The notes under the pieces: generated by a model
Told to the model about the DNA's origin: nothing
The model's database searches: none
Seen by the model: the letters and a program-made list of their open reading frames with translations, nothing else
From: Marimicrobium sp913061115
Lineage (GTDB): Bacteria; Pseudomonadota; Gammaproteobacteria; Pseudomonadales; Halieaceae
Length of the DNA: 64,000 nucleotides
Assembly: GCF_047729875.1 (NCBI RefSeq)
Contig: NZ_CP159826.1
Location: 2,108,001-2,172,000 of the forward strand
Reading direction: 5' to 3'
In this document: in pieces, positions 53,427 to 63,402 of the stretch
Numbering within the stretch: the stretch's first letter is position 1
Layout of the letters: each line of letters opens with the position of its first letter
Made by a program: the position numbers and the translations under genes

Positions 53427-54917
53427 CTAAGCTGTTTGACGCACTCTTTGGGGTACTGGGTCGGTGAAATTCAGCACTGGCGTGTGATCAAAAAACGCTG
53501 CCATCAATGCAGGGTTCTCTCTGTACTTTGGATCATTCTTGATTTCGCGGATCTTTGCAACAGGTAACGTAGAGCGGGAAAGGAGGTAAAGATGATGATA
53601 AAAATCATAATCCTCTTCTGACGGTCTTCTCAGCAAACCTGCGCTTTCAGCTGCTATCACATCCTCACTGTACTTATAGGTTGGATAGCTGGTCATATTC
53701 GGCAACATAAAAGTGTTCATGTCGATGGGGAACCTGAGCAAAAACTCGAAGGTTTCTTCTAGGTCATCAACCGTCTCGAAATCTACACGGGTAATCAAAT
53801 CATAAAAGCCTGTAATACCAGCGCCGACAATCTCCTCTGCGGCCGCGATTACCCGGTCCGTTTTAGTGGGGCGGTTGAAATGCTCCTTCAGAACTCGTTC
53901 GCTGCCCGACTGCACGCCCATAGTGATGGCAACGCAACCCGCTTCTTTGAGCTTGTCCAGCAGCGATCTATCATGTGTGGTCGGGTAAGAGTAACACCAA
54001 AATGGCAATCCAATCTCTTCTGTATAGCGGGGTAAAAACTCTTCAAGCCACCTCGGGTGGACTGTGAACACATCATCATAAAACATCACTTTCTTAATAC
54101 GCAAATGGCTTTTCGCCCAAAGCAACTCATCAATTATGCTGTCCACTGACTTGCGACGAAGAGAATTTTTTCGCCCAAACATATCCTGATATTTACTTTC
54201 AATACAAAAATGGCAGGAAAACGGGCAGCCCCGCTGAGTCATTATCGAATAGCTTTTCGAGCCCTCGGGGTAATAGTCTCGCTCTATTTTGTCTTCGTTA
54301 ATGTAAACATAGCGGTCTCTCCCCCAGTCGGGGCAGGCAATATCATTCAGTTCCATCAACGGGCGGTTTTCATTTTTGATAATTTCATCACCGCGCTTAC
54401 ACCACGTTCCTAAAATATCGGAATAGTCATCGCCGGCATCAATCAGGTTCGCTAACTCGACGATCACAGCCTCGCCTTCATTGATACAGAGGACATCGGC
54501 AAAACCTATGCACTTTTCTGGCTCGAGAGTCGGGCCAGGGCCACCCCAAATAAAGGGGCAGTCGAAATGCTCTCGCAGCCGGTCATTAACTTCACCACAC
54601 ACTCCGATCAACCCAGAAAAAACAGTAAATCCGATACAGTCAGGATTAAAAGCCTTTAACTCATCGACTAAAAGCTGCTGTTCGACATCGCCAACCGGCT
54701 TATAGAGATCAACCGAAAACTGTTTGCCATTTGCTACGAATCCAATACCCGGGTAGTCCAGCTCAAGATAGCCAGTCGACTCATCTGTCGGGAGTGCAAC
54801 GGTCTCCTTGAAGTAAAGAACCTTTACCTCGTGCCCTGCTGCCAACAGTTGACCTGCCAATTGCGCTGGCGCCAAATTCAACCCGTTAAACAGTTTAACT
54901 ATCGCTATTCTCGCCAT
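53427..54917 (-). CDS. B12-binding-domain radical SAM protein
   Basis: 496 residues. ATG at 54917 gives MARIAIVKLFNGLNLAP, a normal start for the cobalamin-binding Rossmann domain (1-150, with FTVFSGLIGV and IWGGPGPTLEPEKC). The radical SAM domain follows, with the 4Fe-4S motif CPFSCHFC near residue 235 and YDDVFTVHPRWLEEF and TMGVQSGSERVLKEHF further on. Such enzymes perform methylations or ring rearrangements in lipid and natural product pathways. The substrate cannot be told; the neighbouring PhyH dioxygenase on the same strand is a possible pathway partner. Confidence 0.88.
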   Translation of the reverse strand: MARIAIVKLFNGLNLAPAQLAGQLLAAGHEVKVLYFKETVALPTDESTGYLELDYPGIGFVANGKQFSVDLYKPVGDVEQQLLVDELKAFNPDCIGFTVFSGLIGVCGEVNDRLREHFDCPFIWGGPGPTLEPEKCIGFADVLCINEGEAVIVELANLIDAGDDYSDILGTWCKRGDEIIKNENRPLMELNDIACPDWGRDRYVYINEDKIERDYYPEGSKSYSIMTQRGCPFSCHFCIESKYQDMFGRKNSLRRKSVDSIIDELLWAKSHLRIKKVMFYDDVFTVHPRWLEEFLPRYTEEIGLPFWCYSYPTTHDRSLLDKLKEAGCVAITMGVQSGSERVLKEHFNRPTKTDRVIAAAEEIVGAGITGFYDLITRVDFETVDDLEETFEFLLRFPIDMNTFMLPNMTSYPTYKYSEDVIAAESAGLLRRPSEEDYDFYHHLYLLSRSTLPVAKIREIKNDPKYRENPALMAAFFDHTPVLNFTDPVPQRVRQTA

Positions 54918-55099
54918 CAGCGCACTCTCCATGACTGCTTTGTATAGACCGTACTTCACCCAAGTTTAGTCATCCAGGCGTCAAATGTCCATAAGCACTA
55001 TATCCATAGAGTGTTCGGGGTTTCTAAGGCCACCAGTTCACCCTGAAGCCGCTATCCCTCCTGACGACCCCATTCACATGACTTTACAGCGGCACTGAA

Positions 55100-56077
55100 C
55101 TACCACGCCATAGGTATCTGATCTTTAGGGAAAGTCGAAGCACCAAAAAACCATGTTTCTACTGCATAACGCACTTTGGTGAAATCATCGCGAGACTGGG
55201 TGCGATGTAAATATAGATGGTCAAAAAACATCGCATCCCCCGCGCCAAATACGGGCGCAACGGGCTGGCTTTTAAAGCCACTACTGTCGATATACTCGTC
55301 ACTGACAGACCAGTCAAAGGTAGCTCCGTCGGAAGAGGCAACCTTGTGGAGGCGCTCCGGCACGACGTCCATACCAGGGGCTCCTGTCTCACCGCCGCAT
55401 TCAGTCAGTGGTATCCACATATTAATACTATTAATGTCGGTCCCCATAAAGGCGCCGTCCTGATGCCACCCAGCTTTATCAACGGGTAACTTGGAGCGCC
55501 GTAGCACCCATTTCTTCACCGACAGACATGCCGGTTCACCCAGATAGTCTCCCACCAGCTTCTGCACTCCATGTTCTTCATAGAGCTGCAGCAATGTCTC
55601 TGCAACACTGGGAGCTTCAACACACATTGCTGCTCCACTCGCATTGTTAAACATTCTTAAGCTGCCAAGCTCCATGCCCTTATTAGGCATGATGGATAAC
55701 ATGTTTGCTGGTGGGTTGTGGTACGTACCGGAAAGATTAGCTCGCTCTACCCTAGATTTTCCGCAGGCATCTAAAACGTGATCTATGGCCCCGACCAAAG
55801 TGTCTGCTTCCTCCTGTGAAAACATATTCCGCACAATTAAAGCGCCGTGCTCTGCAAGTGCACTACGCAAACAGTCAGCAGACAATTCTTCTAGCGTGAC
55901 CTCTGGTATACAGCACTCGACAGGCACCGCATCAGCAGATTCACTAGCAACAATAAGTTTTGGGTTATCTGCTGGGTAAAGATGCCGATAAGACTCTATA
56001 CGCTGCGCTATCGAGTCGCAGTCTGACACTGCATCTCTGGCCTCCAAGCTCTCCCGCGAAATTTGAAACTCAGGCAT
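55100..56077 (-). CDS. Phytanoyl-CoA dioxygenase (PhyH) family protein
   Basis: A 325-residue Fe(II)/2-oxoglutarate oxygenase. The metal triad is visible: His and Asp in GWHQDGAFMG near residue 210, and the distal His in FFDHLYLHRTQ near 294, with the 2-oxoglutarate Arg in VRYAVETW. The N-terminal 70 residues are variable. PhyH relatives hydroxylate fatty acyl chains or secondary metabolites. 139 bases downstream lies the B12-radical SAM gene in the same direction. Confidence 0.88.
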   Translation of the reverse strand: MPEFQISRESLEARDAVSDCDSIAQRIESYRHLYPADNPKLIVASESADAVPVECCIPEVTLEELSADCLRSALAEHGALIVRNMFSQEEADTLVGAIDHVLDACGKSRVERANLSGTYHNPPANMLSIMPNKGMELGSLRMFNNASGAAMCVEAPSVAETLLQLYEEHGVQKLVGDYLGEPACLSVKKWVLRRSKLPVDKAGWHQDGAFMGTDINSINMWIPLTECGGETGAPGMDVVPERLHKVASSDGATFDWSVSDEYIDSSGFKSQPVAPVFGAGDAMFFDHLYLHRTQSRDDFTKVRYAVETWFFGASTFPKDQIPMAW

Positions 56078-56175
56078 AGCTACTCCAATGAGGTATTACC
56101 GCAGGAAACTCTACGATATTTGGGTTAATGCGTCCACTCTATCGGCCAGCACTTGATCCTGAAGACACCCGCCAC

Positions 56176-56361
56176 TCAAAGCGACATCACCTTTTGCTTA
56201 CGACAGCGAACGCAATTATAAATTGTTACCAGCTTACCCTGCTTAACATCAAACTGATTTGTCTTATCCAGTTCCCATTTGTGGTGACCATGGCGGCATA
56301 AAGTATTGCCCTTGTGCTTTTCCTTCAGGGAGGGTTTGCGAAACGGAATAACATCGGACAT
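56176..56361 (-). CDS. Small zinc-ribbon protein
   Basis: 61 residues starting MSDVIPFRKPSLKEKHKGNT. Four metal ligands are suggested: Cys and His residues in CRHGHHKW and the C-x2-C pair in CVRCRK near the end. Similar short ribbons occur in many gammaproteobacteria and have no assigned role. It starts 18 bases downstream of the glpK stop on the same strand and may share its transcript. Confidence 0.7.
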   Translation of the reverse strand: MSDVIPFRKPSLKEKHKGNTLCRHGHHKWELDKTNQFDVKQGKLVTIYNCVRCRKQKVMSL

Positions 56362-56379
56362 GATCGCCTCTTGATACGG

Positions 56380-57870
56380 CTACAGCAAAGTACGCTGCAG
56401 CGCATCATTCCAGCTGGAAAAGCGCTGCCGTCGAGCACGGGCACTGATGGTCAGTGAGAATTCTTTCTCTACCCGCCAGATTTTTTTCACCTCCGCCGGA
56501 CTTTCCCACAGACCTACACCGAGACCCGCGAGGTAGCAGGCTCCGGCCACCGTGGTTTCAATCACTTGTGGCCGAATGAGTCGGCGACCGAGCAAATCGG
56601 CCTGTATCTGCATTAACAAATTATTGACCGCAGCCCCGCCGTCTACACGCAACGGTTTCATGCGCTTACCTAAGTCACGCTCCATCGCACGCAGAATGTC
56701 GGCATTTTGTAATGCCATCGCATCCAGTGTTGCGCGGGCAATATGACCTCTCTGTGTGCCGCGGGTTATGCCGGTAAAGGTTCCGCGTGCATCGGGGGCC
56801 CAGTGGGGCGCACCCAGTCCCGTTAATGCGGGCACAAACTCCACGCCCCCGTGGTCTTTAACCTGCATTGCCAACGCTTCAATATCAGGCGCGTGTTTGA
56901 TCATCTTGAGACCATCGCGCAGCCATTGAACCGCTGCTCCACAGACAAAGGCCCCACCCTCGAGAGCGTAGACCAACTTCCCCTGTTCCCCTAACTGCCA
57001 CGCTACAGTGGTCAGCAGACCTGAATGAGAGTGCAGGCGTTCCGCCCCGGTATTCATCAGGATGAATGAGCCGGTTCCAAACGTGCACTTGGCATCGCCT
57101 ACATCAAAGCACGCCTGACCAAAGAGCGCCGCCTGCTGATCACCGGCCATGCCGGAAATGGGAATACCATCCGGCAGGCCGGCAACTCCCCGGGTGCGCC
57201 CAAGAATCCCGCTGGACGGAACGATCACGGGCAGCATCTCCCGCGGCACCTCAAACAGCGAAAGAAGGTGCTGATCCCAGCGCCCCGTTTTAATGTTCAT
57301 CAGCGAGGTACGCGAAGCATTGGATACATCGGTGACGTGCACGTCGCCCCCGGTAAGCTGCCAAACAAGGAAACTGTCTATCGTACCTGCGGCTACCCGC
57401 TTGTTTCTGACAGCTTTCGATATACCGACCGTATTCTTCAGCAACCAGCGGTATTTACTGGCGGAAAAATAAGGGTCCAGCACCAGGCCGGATCTACGTT
57501 TGACGGCATTTTCGTGTCCTGCTGCCCGCAGTGACTCACAGAATTCTGATGTGCGCCTGCACTGCCATACGATGGCATTGTTAAAGGGCTCACCGGTCTC
57601 CTTATCCCACAGCAGAGATGTCTCGCGCTGGTTAGTGATGCCAATCGCGACTATCTCACTGGGCTTGCAAATGCCCTTGCGAAAAATTGCACGAATCCCC
57701 TTTCCCACCGAAGCCCAGATATCAGCCGGTCGCTGCTCTACCCAACCAGGTCGAGGATAGATTTGCGGGAACTCATAGTTAACGCGCGCGCGCACTTTAC
57801 CCCTGGCATCCATCAGAGCCACGGTACTTCCCGTGGTGCCCTGATCGATACCAAGAACAAACTTACTCAT
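56380..57870 (-). CDS. glpK: Glycerol kinase
   Basis: Phosphorylates glycerol to glycerol 3-phosphate. 496 residues of the FGGY family: VLGIDQGTTGSTVALMD (phosphate 1 loop), GWVEQRPADIW, TNQRETSLLWDKETGEP, the Asp-containing PISGMAGDQQAALFGQ, GTGSFILMNTG, and GGAAVNNLLMQ. All conserved positions appear intact. No glpF, glpD or glpR is next to it; the aldehyde dehydrogenase gene ends 2 bases upstream, so the two are cotranscribed, an unusual pairing. Confidence 0.97.
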   Translation of the reverse strand: MSKFVLGIDQGTTGSTVALMDARGKVRARVNYEFPQIYPRPGWVEQRPADIWASVGKGIRAIFRKGICKPSEIVAIGITNQRETSLLWDKETGEPFNNAIVWQCRRTSEFCESLRAAGHENAVKRRSGLVLDPYFSASKYRWLLKNTVGISKAVRNKRVAAGTIDSFLVWQLTGGDVHVTDVSNASRTSLMNIKTGRWDQHLLSLFEVPREMLPVIVPSSGILGRTRGVAGLPDGIPISGMAGDQQAALFGQACFDVGDAKCTFGTGSFILMNTGAERLHSHSGLLTTVAWQLGEQGKLVYALEGGAFVCGAAVQWLRDGLKMIKHAPDIEALAMQVKDHGGVEFVPALTGLGAPHWAPDARGTFTGITRGTQRGHIARATLDAMALQNADILRAMERDLGKRMKPLRVDGGAAVNNLLMQIQADLLGRRLIRPQVIETTVAGACYLAGLGVGLWESPAEVKKIWRVEKEFSLTISARARRQRFSSWNDALQRTLL

Positions 57871-57872
57871 AT

Positions 57873-59300
57873 CTACTTGCCGAAACCTTCCACTGCCTTG
57901 ATCTCAAGAAAGTCGGTGAAACCATGGCTACCCCATTCGCGACCATTGCCCGATTGCTTGAAGCCACCAAACGGCACATTAAAACCGCCGGATGCGCCGT
58001 TAATATGCACATTGCCGGCACGGATCCTCGAGGCCACTTCACGGGCATGATCGAGGTCGCCACTTTGCACATAGCCCGCCAGCCCATAGGGCGTGTCATT
58101 CGCAATGCGAATCGCCTCTTCCTCAGTGTCATAAGGGATCATAGTGAGTACCGGTCCGAAAATTTCTTCCCGGGCGACCGTCATCTCATTGTTGGCCTGA
58201 GAAAATATCGTCGGCCGAATAAAGTAACCCTTATCGAGACCCTCGGGGCGACCTAGCCCTCCAATGACGACCTTTGCGCCCTCCTTGATACCCTGCTCGA
58301 TCAGACCCTGAATCTTATTGAACTGCACTTCAGAAACCACCGGCCCCATAGTCGTCGTCTCCGCCGTTGGGTCTCCAATAACAACTGACTCTGTCACTTT
58401 AGCGGCAATAGCTTCAGCTTCAGCCAGCTTGGCCGCAGGCACCAACATGCGCGAAGGTGCGTTACACGATTGCCCTGTATTGGTATACATATGTCTGACA
58501 CCGCCGGCGACTGCTGTCTCCAAATCAGCATCATCTAATATAATATTGGGTGATTTTCCACCCAACTCCTGAGTCACACGTTTCACCGTGGGCGCCGCGT
58601 TTTGAGCCACTAGAGAGCCGGCGCGAGTCGATCCTGTAAAAGACATCATGCTCACGTCAGGGTGCTTCGACAGCGCCGTACCCACTACTGGACCATCCCC
58701 ATTGACCATATTGAACACGCCGGCAGGCACGCCCGCTTCATGCATTACTTGTGCAAACAAATAGGCCGACAAGGGTGCAACTTCACTGGGCTTCAATACC
58801 ATCGTGCAGCCCACAGCCAGCGCCGGCGCAACTTTGCAGGAAATCTGGTTAATCGGCCAATTCCACGGCGTAATCAGGCCACAAACGCCAATAGGCTCTT
58901 TAAAGATACGATGCTCGCCCAGGTCCTCCTCAAACTCAAAAGCCCGCAGAACCCTAAGCGCCTCCTCCAAATGTCCCTGCCCGGTATAGGCCTGCGCAGT
59001 GGTCGCTAGCGTGTGAGGTGCGCCCATCTCTTCCCGAATCGCATCGGCAATATCGAGATAATATTTCTTGTAGACCGCGATACACGATTCCAGCAATTCA
59101 ATCCGTTCCTGAGTACTCGTGCGACTAAATGTCTGAAATGCCGCCTTTGCCGCAGCAACTGCCTTGTCAACATCAGCCTCGGAGCCCATGGATATATGTC
59201 CACAGACCTCTTCCGTCGCGGGATTAATCACGTCAAAACTGTTGGGAGACACTGGGTCTACCCACTCACCGTTTATGTAAAACTGCCTGTTCTCGCGCAT
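57873..59300 (-). CDS. NAD(P)-dependent aldehyde dehydrogenase
   Basis: 475 residues of the ALDH superfamily. Seen: TPWNWPINQ near residue 140, cofactor segment LKPSEVAPLSAYL, FTGSTRAGS, catalytic Glu in TQELGGKSP, catalytic Cys in GQSCNAPSRM, and EEIFGPVLTMIPY. The C-terminal FGGFKQSGNGREWG is normal. Closest by appearance to broad-range ALDHs acting on aliphatic or aromatic aldehydes. Operon with glpK; substrate could be fatty aldehyde from alkane oxidation or glyceraldehyde (inference). Confidence 0.93.
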   Translation of the reverse strand: MRENRQFYINGEWVDPVSPNSFDVINPATEEVCGHISMGSEADVDKAVAAAKAAFQTFSRTSTQERIELLESCIAVYKKYYLDIADAIREEMGAPHTLATTAQAYTGQGHLEEALRVLRAFEFEEDLGEHRIFKEPIGVCGLITPWNWPINQISCKVAPALAVGCTMVLKPSEVAPLSAYLFAQVMHEAGVPAGVFNMVNGDGPVVGTALSKHPDVSMMSFTGSTRAGSLVAQNAAPTVKRVTQELGGKSPNIILDDADLETAVAGGVRHMYTNTGQSCNAPSRMLVPAAKLAEAEAIAAKVTESVVIGDPTAETTTMGPVVSEVQFNKIQGLIEQGIKEGAKVVIGGLGRPEGLDKGYFIRPTIFSQANNEMTVAREEIFGPVLTMIPYDTEEEAIRIANDTPYGLAGYVQSGDLDHAREVASRIRAGNVHINGASGGFNVPFGGFKQSGNGREWGSHGFTDFLEIKAVEGFGK

Positions 59301-59481
59301 TGTTATTCTCCTGAGTTAGCCTTTGTAAAGTCGACCCAGTTTAAGCACTCTCAGCGCCACTGACTAGTACCGAGTTGGCCCAAGAGGTAGTTTTTGCAAT
59401 TAGATGGCATCAGTCGTTGTCTGTCGCCTAAAAATCACGCAAAATCGCCAACCTTATTCACTGCCCCAGAGACCCATCGCC

Positions 59482-60618
59482 ATGGATAATGAAGAGTTGA
59501 CCCTGTTTCGCGATATGGCACACCGCGCCCTAGAAGCGGAAATTTCCCCGTATATTGAGCAGTGGGAAGCGCAGCATAGTGTTCCCAGAGAATTGTGGCA
59601 TACACTGGGGCAAGCTGGATTATTGTGCCCTGATATGCCAGAAGAGTACGGCGCTGCGGGGACCACACCTGAGGTCACCTTTGCCGTTATTGAAGAGATG
59701 TCTCGCCTGAGTTTTGGTGGCATTGCATCGGGTTACAGTATTCACAGCAATATCGTAGCACCGTACATCGAACATTTCGGCACTGAAGAGCAGAAATCCC
59801 AATGGCTGCCAAAAATGGTCACCGGCGAAGCCCTCGGTGCCCTGGCCATGACGGAGCCCAGTGCTGGCTCAGATGTGCAGAGCATTCGCACCAAAGCGGT
59901 CAAGGACGGGGACGAGTGGATACTCAACGGCTCCAAAATTTTCATCACCAATGGCATGCTGGCAGACATTGTCATCGTTGCAGCAATTACCGACCCCGGC
60001 AAAGGCGCAAAGGGCACCTCGCTGTTTATCGTGGATGCCACACTACCGGGCTTTGCGCGCGGCAAAAAAATTGAGAAAATGGGGCAGCACACGTCCGACA
60101 CTGCCGAGCTGTTTTTTCAGGATGTTCGCCTGCCCGCTTCCTCGCTACTGGGTGAACTCAACAAGGGCTTCGTCATTATGATGACCGAGCTGCCGCGGGA
60201 ACGTCTGGGCATCGCTGCTCAGGCTATTGCCGCCGCCGAAGGCGCGCTGGACATAACCGTAGATTACGTATTGGAACGAAAAGCCTTCGGCCAGACGATA
60301 GCCAGCTTCCAAAATACCCGCTTCACGTTAGCCGAAGTGAAAACTGAAATCGCCATCAACCGCGCCTTCTATGAAAAGTGTGCTGATGCGTATACGGAGC
60401 AAAGGCTGACTGCGGAAGATGCTGCCATGCTGAAATACGCCAGCACCGAAATGCAGTGCAAAACTGTCGACCAGTGTCTGCAATTATTCGGTGGCTACGG
60501 CTACACCACTGAATATCCCATCTCCCGCTTCTACACCGATGCCCGTATTCAACGGATATACGGCGGCACGTCTGAAATCATGCGGGAGCTGGTCGCTCGT
60601 TCAATACTGGGCCGCTAG
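59482..60618 (+). CDS. Acyl-CoA dehydrogenase
   Basis: 378 residues, FAD-dependent. ATG at 59482 gives MDNEELTLFRDMAHRAL, as expected for the N-terminal helical domain. Seen: LAMTEPSAGSDVQSIRTKA (flavin and substrate region), KIFITNG, ERLGIAAQAIAAAEGAL, the QLFGGYGYTTEYP flavin loop, and the C-terminal IYGGTSEIMRELVAR with the catalytic-base Glu. Chain-length preference is not readable. Divergent from the ALDH-glpK unit and convergent with the SDR 10 bases later. Confidence 0.93.
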   Translation: MDNEELTLFRDMAHRALEAEISPYIEQWEAQHSVPRELWHTLGQAGLLCPDMPEEYGAAGTTPEVTFAVIEEMSRLSFGGIASGYSIHSNIVAPYIEHFGTEEQKSQWLPKMVTGEALGALAMTEPSAGSDVQSIRTKAVKDGDEWILNGSKIFITNGMLADIVIVAAITDPGKGAKGTSLFIVDATLPGFARGKKIEKMGQHTSDTAELFFQDVRLPASSLLGELNKGFVIMMTELPRERLGIAAQAIAAAEGALDITVDYVLERKAFGQTIASFQNTRFTLAEVKTEIAINRAFYEKCADAYTEQRLTAEDAAMLKYASTEMQCKTVDQCLQLFGGYGYTTEYPISRFYTDARIQRIYGGTSEIMRELVARSILGR

Positions 60619-60628
60619 GAATAGGCCC

Positions 60629-61411
60629 TCACACCAGCCCCATCATCTGGACGATCCCGTGGCTATGGCCGGCCGTATAGCCGCCGTCAACTACCAGGGT
60701 ATGTCCCGTAACATAACTGGAGTCGTCTGATGCAAGGAAATAGGCTGCTCCAGCAATTTCCTCGGGCTTGCCCAGTCGTCCCACTTTAGTCTCTCGAATA
60801 ACATCTGTCTTAAGTTCGGGCATTAGGTCCATCACACCATTAAGCATGGGTGTATCGATAAAACCGGGGCAAATCGCGTTGCACCGAATACCCATTCGCC
60901 CATAGTCAATTGCGACATTCTTGCTCAACAGAACCACCCCGCCCTTGGAAGCATTATAGACACTACCGCCTTCGGTGCCATTAAGCCCCTCGACACTGGC
61001 AATGGTGATAATACTACCGGACCGCTGCGCCATCATTGCATCAAGCACCGCTTTGATGGACAAAAAGGTGCCCTTTAGGTTGACATCAATCACACGGTCC
61101 CAGACTTCTTCATCTAACATCCCCACGGGCCCGCCATCGCCGAGGCCCGCAGCCGTGAGTAAAATATCGATTGTTCCAAATTCGCTCAAGGTGTCTGCAA
61201 CTACCGCTCTTTGTGCTTCACCATCGGTCACATCGACCTGGTGAAAACGGTTAGCTGGCGCCTGCGCTTCAACAGAAGACCAATCACTCGACATGTTCCT
61301 ATCCATACCAATGACGGTCGCACCTTCGGCGGCATATCGTTGTGCGCAGGCCAAACCAATACCTGAGGCTGCCCCCGTCACAATAGCCACTTTATTTTTC
61401 AGTTGGGACAT
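60629..61411 (-). CDS. Short-chain dehydrogenase/reductase
   Basis: 260 residues, classical SDR. Cofactor loop TGAASGIG, LLTAAGLGDGG (NNAG variant TAAG), catalytic Ser in ITIASVEGLNG, and YNASKGG with Tyr and Lys, then the PG motif in NAICPGFIDTPML and YVTGHTLVVDGGY. Probably oxidises a secondary alcohol to the ketone used by the adjacent Baeyer-Villiger monooxygenase (inference from 12-base spacing on the same strand). Confidence 0.92.
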   Translation of the reverse strand: MSQLKNKVAIVTGAASGIGLACAQRYAAEGATVIGMDRNMSSDWSSVEAQAPANRFHQVDVTDGEAQRAVVADTLSEFGTIDILLTAAGLGDGGPVGMLDEEVWDRVIDVNLKGTFLSIKAVLDAMMAQRSGSIITIASVEGLNGTEGGSVYNASKGGVVLLSKNVAIDYGRMGIRCNAICPGFIDTPMLNGVMDLMPELKTDVIRETKVGRLGKPEEIAGAAYFLASDDSSYVTGHTLVVDGGYTAGHSHGIVQMMGLV

Positions 61412-61423
61412 ACCGGCACCTCT

Positions 61424-63364
61424 CTAATTTTCAAATTGGTAGTCGGCGCTGTTCACTTCCTTGGTCCAGCGCCACATGTCGAGAATCTTCCACGGCCACA
61501 ACAAGGTAACCTTGCCTTCAGCATTTTGATAAAAACTGGTCTTGATAGAATCATGCTCCCACACTAGCTGGGCATGCAATGCGCGAAAACGCTTCTGGTA
61601 ATCTCTGTGCACGTCTCCCTTACACTCGATGGAATTATATTTAGACTGCATCAACGTCTTGAGACAATCCATAATGTAACGGATCTGGCACTCGCCATTA
61701 AAAATGAGGCTACCCCCAAACGCTAGGTTAGTGCCGGGACCGTACATACAATAGAAATTAGGAAAATCAGACACCGTTATTCCAAGGTATGCAGATGGTT
61801 CAATGCCCCACTTATCGGACAGCAACTTGCCTCCTCTGCCTTTAATGGCCATCGGCCACAAAAACTTGTCGGTCTCAAAACCGGTGGCATAAATGACTAT
61901 ATCTGCAGGATAAAAAGTGCCGTCACTCGCCGTAACACCGCCTGCGCTGACGCTGGCCACACCTTGGGTAGCGAGATCAACATTGTCGCGTTTGAGTGCT
62001 GACAGCCAACTGCCATTGTCCTGCAAGGTGCGCTTACCCATCGGAGCATAATCAGGCGTCACCTTTTTCAGCAGTTCCTCATCGTCACCAACCTGCCCCT
62101 TAATATGATCAAAAAACATCTGGTATACAAAATCGTTCATCTCATTGATTGAACGCTCCTGATGTGGCCATTCGGGATCAACAAAGACGGTATCGTAGGC
62201 ACCATCACAGGCGGGCCAGAAAATCAGAAAGCGGAACCAGCGGGTATAAAAAGGCAAATTCTGCAAACACCATTTTTTTCCCTGTGGCACCTCCTCATGG
62301 TAGATCGGGTTTTCAAACATCCACGGCGCTGAACGTTGAAATACGGTTAGCTGACCAACGTCGCCGGCAATCGTTGGAACCAACTGAAACGCACTGGCAC
62401 CAGAGCCTACTACCACTACCTTTTTACCGCGACAATCAATACTGTCGTCCCAGGCTGCAGAGTGACACCACTGTCCGGCGAAGGAATCGACCCCTGGAAT
62501 ATCCGGCAGCACTGGGCGATTCAATTGCCCCACCGCGCTAATAACGGAGTTCGCAACGTATTGCTCTTCAACACCATCCTTGTCGGTAGTATTGACGGTC
62601 CACTCCTTGCTCACCTCATCGAACACGGCGCCGGTTACCTCCGTATTGAATCGAAAGTGCTGCTCCAACTGGTGGTGATAGACAACCCCTTCAAAATACT
62701 GCTGCAACTCTTTTTGTTGCGAAAAGTATTGCGTCCAATGGTGTGCTGGCTCGAAGGAATAGCTGTATAAATGATTGCCGACATCGACCCGTGCGCCCGG
62801 GTAGCGATTTTCAAACCAGGTGCCACCCACTGCAGAATTCTTCTCGATAACCACAAAGGGAATCCCTGCCTCCTGCAAGCGATAGGCTGCTAATACACCT
62901 GACATGCCCCCACCGATGACCAGCACTTTATGCTGCGCTCGTGCTTCTGCTGGAACCTCATCGCTCCAAGCGTCACTGCGCTGGTCTATGCCGTCCAGTT
63001 CCATCTCCTCCAGCATCATCGGCACATAGTCTTCAGGCACATCACCTGCCACGATGAAATTCATCATGCGGTGAATGGTCGCCGGTGAAGGTGATGACGG
63101 AAGCTGGCAGCCGCCATCACGAAAGTTCTTAATCATCTCTAGTGCCCGAGCTCGCACCGTCGCCTTGTCTTCTTCGGACATGTACCCCTGATACTCGTTA
63201 ATAAACACGCCTGCAGGACGAATAGCACCGTCGAGAAGGCTTGCATCGCCACTCATGTGAATCATGCTCATCATTAGGGTGGGGATACTGGCCTCCTCCA
63301 GCGCGCTCGCGATGAGCGCATCATCGTCCGGAATGGAAAAGCTGGACTGGGCAGTACCTGACAT
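61424..63364 (-). CDS. Baeyer-Villiger flavin monooxygenase, HAPMO-like
   Basis: 646 residues. Inserts oxygen next to a ketone to form an ester or lactone using NADPH. Seen: FAD site VLVIGGGMSGVLAAYR (near 150), the BVMO fingerprint F-x-G-x3-H-x3-W as FAGQWCHSAAW, and the second nucleotide site VVVVGSGASAFQL. A 140-residue N-terminal extension, helical and without cofactor motif, matches the length and layout of 4-hydroxyacetophenone monooxygenase (about 640 residues) rather than cyclohexanone-type enzymes (about 540). Flanked by two SDR genes on the same strand, probably one catabolic unit. Confidence 0.93.
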   Translation of the reverse strand: MSGTAQSSFSIPDDDALIASALEEASIPTLMMSMIHMSGDASLLDGAIRPAGVFINEYQGYMSEEDKATVRARALEMIKNFRDGGCQLPSSPSPATIHRMMNFIVAGDVPEDYVPMMLEEMELDGIDQRSDAWSDEVPAEARAQHKVLVIGGGMSGVLAAYRLQEAGIPFVVIEKNSAVGGTWFENRYPGARVDVGNHLYSYSFEPAHHWTQYFSQQKELQQYFEGVVYHHQLEQHFRFNTEVTGAVFDEVSKEWTVNTTDKDGVEEQYVANSVISAVGQLNRPVLPDIPGVDSFAGQWCHSAAWDDSIDCRGKKVVVVGSGASAFQLVPTIAGDVGQLTVFQRSAPWMFENPIYHEEVPQGKKWCLQNLPFYTRWFRFLIFWPACDGAYDTVFVDPEWPHQERSINEMNDFVYQMFFDHIKGQVGDDEELLKKVTPDYAPMGKRTLQDNGSWLSALKRDNVDLATQGVASVSAGGVTASDGTFYPADIVIYATGFETDKFLWPMAIKGRGGKLLSDKWGIEPSAYLGITVSDFPNFYCMYGPGTNLAFGGSLIFNGECQIRYIMDCLKTLMQSKYNSIECKGDVHRDYQKRFRALHAQLVWEHDSIKTSFYQNAEGKVTLLWPWKILDMWRWTKEVNSADYQFEN

Positions 63365-63402
63365 TACGAGAAACTCCTGAGGTGCTATCTGAGGCGACGA
63401 AT

